NCBI GenBank assembly: GCA_022072085.1 | Contig: JAJVII010000050.1 | Coordinates: 1 to 64,000, forward strand | Length of the DNA stretch: 64,000 bases | Origin: Phycisphaerae bacterium | Lineage (GTDB): Bacteria; Planctomycetota; Phycisphaerae; JAJVII01 | Direction of reading: 5' to 3' | Part shown: in pieces, positions 61,834 to 64,000 of the stretch | Numbering within the stretch: the stretch's first letter is position 1 | Layout: each line of letters starts with the position of its first letter | The notes under the pieces: model-generated | The model's input: only the letters and a program-made list of their open reading frames with translations | Told to the model about the DNA's origin: nothing | Database searches by the model: none | Translations under genes and position numbers: made by a program

Positions 61834-61870
61834 AGAAGAAAAACCCGCCAGCGATATTCTGCTGACGGGT
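61834..61870 (-). terminator. Intrinsic terminator, first of two in tandem
   Basis: GCTGACGGGT (61861-61870) pairs with 61843-61852 with one mismatch and an 8-base loop, then TTTTTCTTCTT on the minus strand. It follows the gene at 61913. Confidence 0.78.
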
Positions 61871-61912
61871 CTTACAAGGATAAGCGTATAATTATATATT
61901 AGTGTGATGTCA

Positions 61913-62179
61913 TTATTCTTGTCTGTCAAGGTCGGATGGCTTCATGCCTATGCGATCCATCATCTGCTGTAAAGAGCGGGGATGAACTGCTTTGGTCAGA
62001 CAAACCCGCAGTCTTTGCACTTTCATTTCTTGGCTGTCTCTTAAAGCGTCTGCAAGCACATGTGTTGCTCGCTCTAGGAGCGACTCGTCGTAGGCATCCC
62101 CCACCTTTGCATCAGCAACCGACTTGTAGTAGTCGCGCAAAGCGTCTCGCAGGAGTTTCTTGTCTGCATCAGTCATCAT
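61913..62179 (-). CDS. Small helical phage protein of unknown function
   Basis: 88 residues. It is highly charged and helical (DADKKLLRDALRDYYKSVAD, SLLERATHVLADALRDSQEM, PRSLQQMMDRIGMKPSDLDR). The start could be 62179 or 62176; no strong ribosome binding site. It is the last gene before the tandem terminators and probably belongs to the early operon with the NTPase gene. Confidence 0.5.
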   Translation of the reverse strand: MMTDADKKLLRDALRDYYKSVADAKVGDAYDESLLERATHVLADALRDSQEMKVQRLRVCLTKAVHPRSLQQMMDRIGMKPSDLDRQE

Positions 62180-62535
62180 GATACACCAACTTTCTGCCCC
62201 TATGGGGCGGTAATGGTCAATTGTCTTTCGCCAATTACATTACGACGGTCTACGGGTTTGTAAAGGTGAGTTTGGGAGAATCTTAAACTGGATTGCGGTA
62301 TTGTTGTATGGCTTTACACCAATAAGAGGCGTAGGGCGGGGCAGGGCAGGGGCGTCATTAATAAAGTAATGAAACTGGCGGACGACCTACATCATATCTG
62401 CCGGATACGTTAATAACTCTGGTGGATACAATCCTGTTTCCATAATAATTAGTTGGGCTACGTGTTTCCACTCCCCACCCCCATAGGGGGGTGGGGAAGA
62501 TGGAAAACTGACGCATCTGCCGTTAAATACTAATG
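62180..62535. other. Phage intergenic region with hairpin and repeated TGTTTCCA
   Basis: A 356-base AT-rich gap after the replication NTPase gene. It contains a strong 11-bp hairpin at 62472-62497 and two copies of TGTTTCCA (62435, 62463), a third lying at 62541 in the end of the NTPase gene. No gene is seen. A terminator and promoter for the gene at 62179, or an origin, could lie here. Confidence 0.5.
62472..62497. terminator. GC-rich hairpin after the replication NTPase gene
   Basis: TCCCCACCCCC at 62472-62482 and GGGGGTGGGGA at 62487-62497 form a perfect 11-bp stem with a 4-base loop. It lacks a T-run, so it may be a terminator or a structural element. Confidence 0.5.
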
Positions 62536-63999
62536 TTAGGTGTTTCCACCAGTGTTCTTAGTGGTGGAAAACCGCTTTCGGTTATTTTCGCCAGAGTCAA
62601 TACTGATAACTCCCGCAGATTGTAGTTTAGTCAAAGTGCGGTGCATCTTGCCTGACGACCAACCCAGTTCATTCCGCAGAGCTTCATAGGTGTCTGCCCC
62701 GCATCGTATCGCATCAGCCAGCGTGTCCATGTCGTCGGCTGACTTCACCGCAACCTCCTGCTGGCGTTTTTCAGCGGCCGTTGATGCGTAGGTCAGGGCC
62801 AGCGAAGTATCCCCGTTGCCGACCTCGACGGAATGACCCGTAATGATGTATGGGGCAAACGGGGCATCATCTTTACTTTTTTCGCACCTGACCTCTATGC
62901 CTTCAAGAATGCTGCTTCCCCGCATCTCAATGGCAAAGTCCGCAGCGCACAACAGGGCACTTGAACCGCGTGCCCCCTTGCCCGTGTCCTTGCCCGTATG
63001 ATGGACTACGGCAACTGTGCATCCCGACAAGATGGATTGCAGGCGGGCCATCGCGTCGGTGAAGGCGGTCATATCCTCTGCCGAGTTTTCATCCCCGCCA
63101 AAGTTTCTGTTGAGCGTATCGACCACGACCAAACCGGGCCGCATGTCTCCCCACTTATTTTTAATCATTTCGGCCAGTGTGTCGGGCGCGGTCAGGTCGG
63201 TTGCAAAATGGAAGCTGTGGGCAACCAATAAAAAAGTATCAGGCACGGGGGTCTCATGTGTCTGTATCCAAGCCCTAATGCGTTTGGACAGTCCGATGTG
63301 TGCTTCGCTGGCCACATAGACAACGGGCGTCGGTCGGGCTGTTGTGAAGCGTCCAAGAAAGGGCGTGCCTGTGGCCAGCGACAAACCGGCATCAATCGCC
63401 CAGAAGCTCTTGCCCGTGCTGTAAGGCCCGTAGATGACCAGATAAGCCCCTTGGTGCGCGTGGCTCCCGATCAACCACTGACTGGCGGGTAGTGCCCATA
63501 GCTCGGGGATTGTGTAGGCTTGTCCCTGTTCCGACTTCCCGCCCTGTCGCCAGTTCCTTATCGCCCCGTCAAGGTCGGCCCCCGTGCGGTCGGTAGGTCT
63601 CTCCTTGTATCGCTCCATCGCCGAATAGACGGCTGCCGCCCGACTAATCTTGCAAAAATAATCAATCAGGTCGGCAACATACCCTAAATCGTCCGATGCG
63701 ATTTCAGCCGACAAGATGCGGTCAAGCGACTCCAGTTCCTCATGCAGTCGTAATGCTGCATTTGAGTCAGTGCTTTGCAGCCACCTGACTTGTATTTCAT
63801 TTTTTATGATTGCAACAGACGGCAACGCCCCATGCCGCCGGTAATAGTAGCAAAGGAATGTCCAGAGGGGTTTATGCGTGCGAACTACAAACGCTCTGGG
63901 GTCAATGTCCTGCGCCCGCTGCATCAGGTCGGGGTTGGTCAAGACGGCATGTATTAACCACTGTTCCCGTGTGGCAATCGGGATGCTCTGAGGTTCCAT
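62536..63999 (-). CDS. RepA/DnaB-like RecA-fold replication NTPase
   Basis: 487 residues, complete; the ATG is at the right edge. Residues 10-60 (EQWLIHAVLTNPDLMQRAQD) resemble the DnaB N-terminal domain. Walker A is GPYSTGKS (191-198), Walker B is in GLVVVDTLNRNFGGDENSAE, and VAVVHHTGKDTGKGARGSSA is the RepA-type motif 3 region. A C-terminal winged-helix-like part (ADTYEALRNELGWSSGKMHR, TLTKLQSAGVISIDS) may bind DNA. This fits an AAA_25/RepA-like helicase or loader of phage replication. Confidence 0.82.
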   Translation of the reverse strand: MEPQSIPIATREQWLIHAVLTNPDLMQRAQDIDPRAFVVRTHKPLWTFLCYYYRRHGALPSVAIIKNEIQVRWLQSTDSNAALRLHEELESLDRILSAEIASDDLGYVADLIDYFCKISRAAAVYSAMERYKERPTDRTGADLDGAIRNWRQGGKSEQGQAYTIPELWALPASQWLIGSHAHQGAYLVIYGPYSTGKSFWAIDAGLSLATGTPFLGRFTTARPTPVVYVASEAHIGLSKRIRAWIQTHETPVPDTFLLVAHSFHFATDLTAPDTLAEMIKNKWGDMRPGLVVVDTLNRNFGGDENSAEDMTAFTDAMARLQSILSGCTVAVVHHTGKDTGKGARGSSALLCAADFAIEMRGSSILEGIEVRCEKSKDDAPFAPYIITGHSVEVGNGDTSLALTYASTAAEKRQQEVAVKSADDMDTLADAIRCGADTYEALRNELGWSSGKMHRTLTKLQSAGVISIDSGENNRKRFSTTKNTGGNT

Positions 64000-64000
64000 C

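Larger units (their letters stand above)
41835..64000. mobile_element. HK97-type siphophage prophage, left part
   Basis: Base composition drops sharply at about 41,835. From there to the right edge lie canonical phage genes in canonical order: replication NTPase, HNH, TerS, TerL, portal, protease, capsid, connectors, tail terminator, tail tube, G/GT, tape measure and tail proteins. The left boundary is within the 3' end of the methyltransferase gene. The right boundary, integrase and attR are not in the window, so the exact attachment core cannot be given. Confidence 0.88.

Overview
The window joins two very different pieces of DNA. Positions 1 to about 41,835 are a GC-rich bacterial chromosome. 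Several things point to a planctomycete, probably of the Phycisphaerae kind: the [12 protein letters not shown]-terminal motif on a secreted calpain-like protease, many lipoprotein or Sec-exported proteins of unknown function, PQQ-type propellers, paired uroporphyrinogen-decarboxylase-like enzymes, glycoside hydrolases beside Gfo/Idh/MocA and PIG-L enzymes, and extensive use of GTG and TTG starts. This is an inference from gene content; no rRNA is present to confirm it. From about 41,835 to the right edge the DNA is visibly richer in A and T and carries an HK97-type siphophage genome, read mostly on the minus strand.

Host layout: the N-terminus of accB (1-212); an exported propeller and a large calpain (465-5387); a GNAT enzyme, then a carbohydrate region with a secreted glycosidase-like protein, two UroD-like enzymes and a GH10 xylanase (5779-12380); an M48 protease and small proteins (12449-16526); an amino-sugar gene cluster with a NagB-like isomerase, PIG-L deacetylase, MarC and Gfo/Idh oxidoreductase (16726-20480), interrupted by a GxxExxY gene enclosed in perfect inverted repeats; a hemerythrin; a thioredoxin-like exported protein divergent from an FtsX/LolD-type ABC transporter (21239-25219); membrane, FAD, lipoprotein, GH2 and DUF309 genes (25249-33532); an esterase lipoprotein; uvrA with a coupled glycosyltransferase; a thioredoxin; and a methyltransferase whose 3' end meets the prophage.

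Prophage layout on the minus strand, from right to left in transcription order: a RecA-fold replication NTPase, small early genes, tandem terminators, HNH nuclease, TerS, TerL, portal, prohead protease, major capsid protein, connectors, tail terminator, tail tube, a G/GT chaperone pair with a programmed -1 frameshift, tape measure, tail and adhesin-like proteins, and a small membrane protein. Three genes on the opposite strand at the left edge include a DUF4062 protein that is a candidate superinfection-defence moron. No integrase, endolysin or repressor is visible; they may lie beyond the right edge.

The most interesting points are: the GxxExxY gene delimited exactly by 25-bp inverted repeats, with two gene-less inverted-repeat elements built from similar short-period units; intergenic heptamer arrays; an amber codon at codon 5 of the prohead protease; a GT9-like glycosyltransferase inside the head-tail gene block; and one small domain reused four times in three phage proteins with different cargo.
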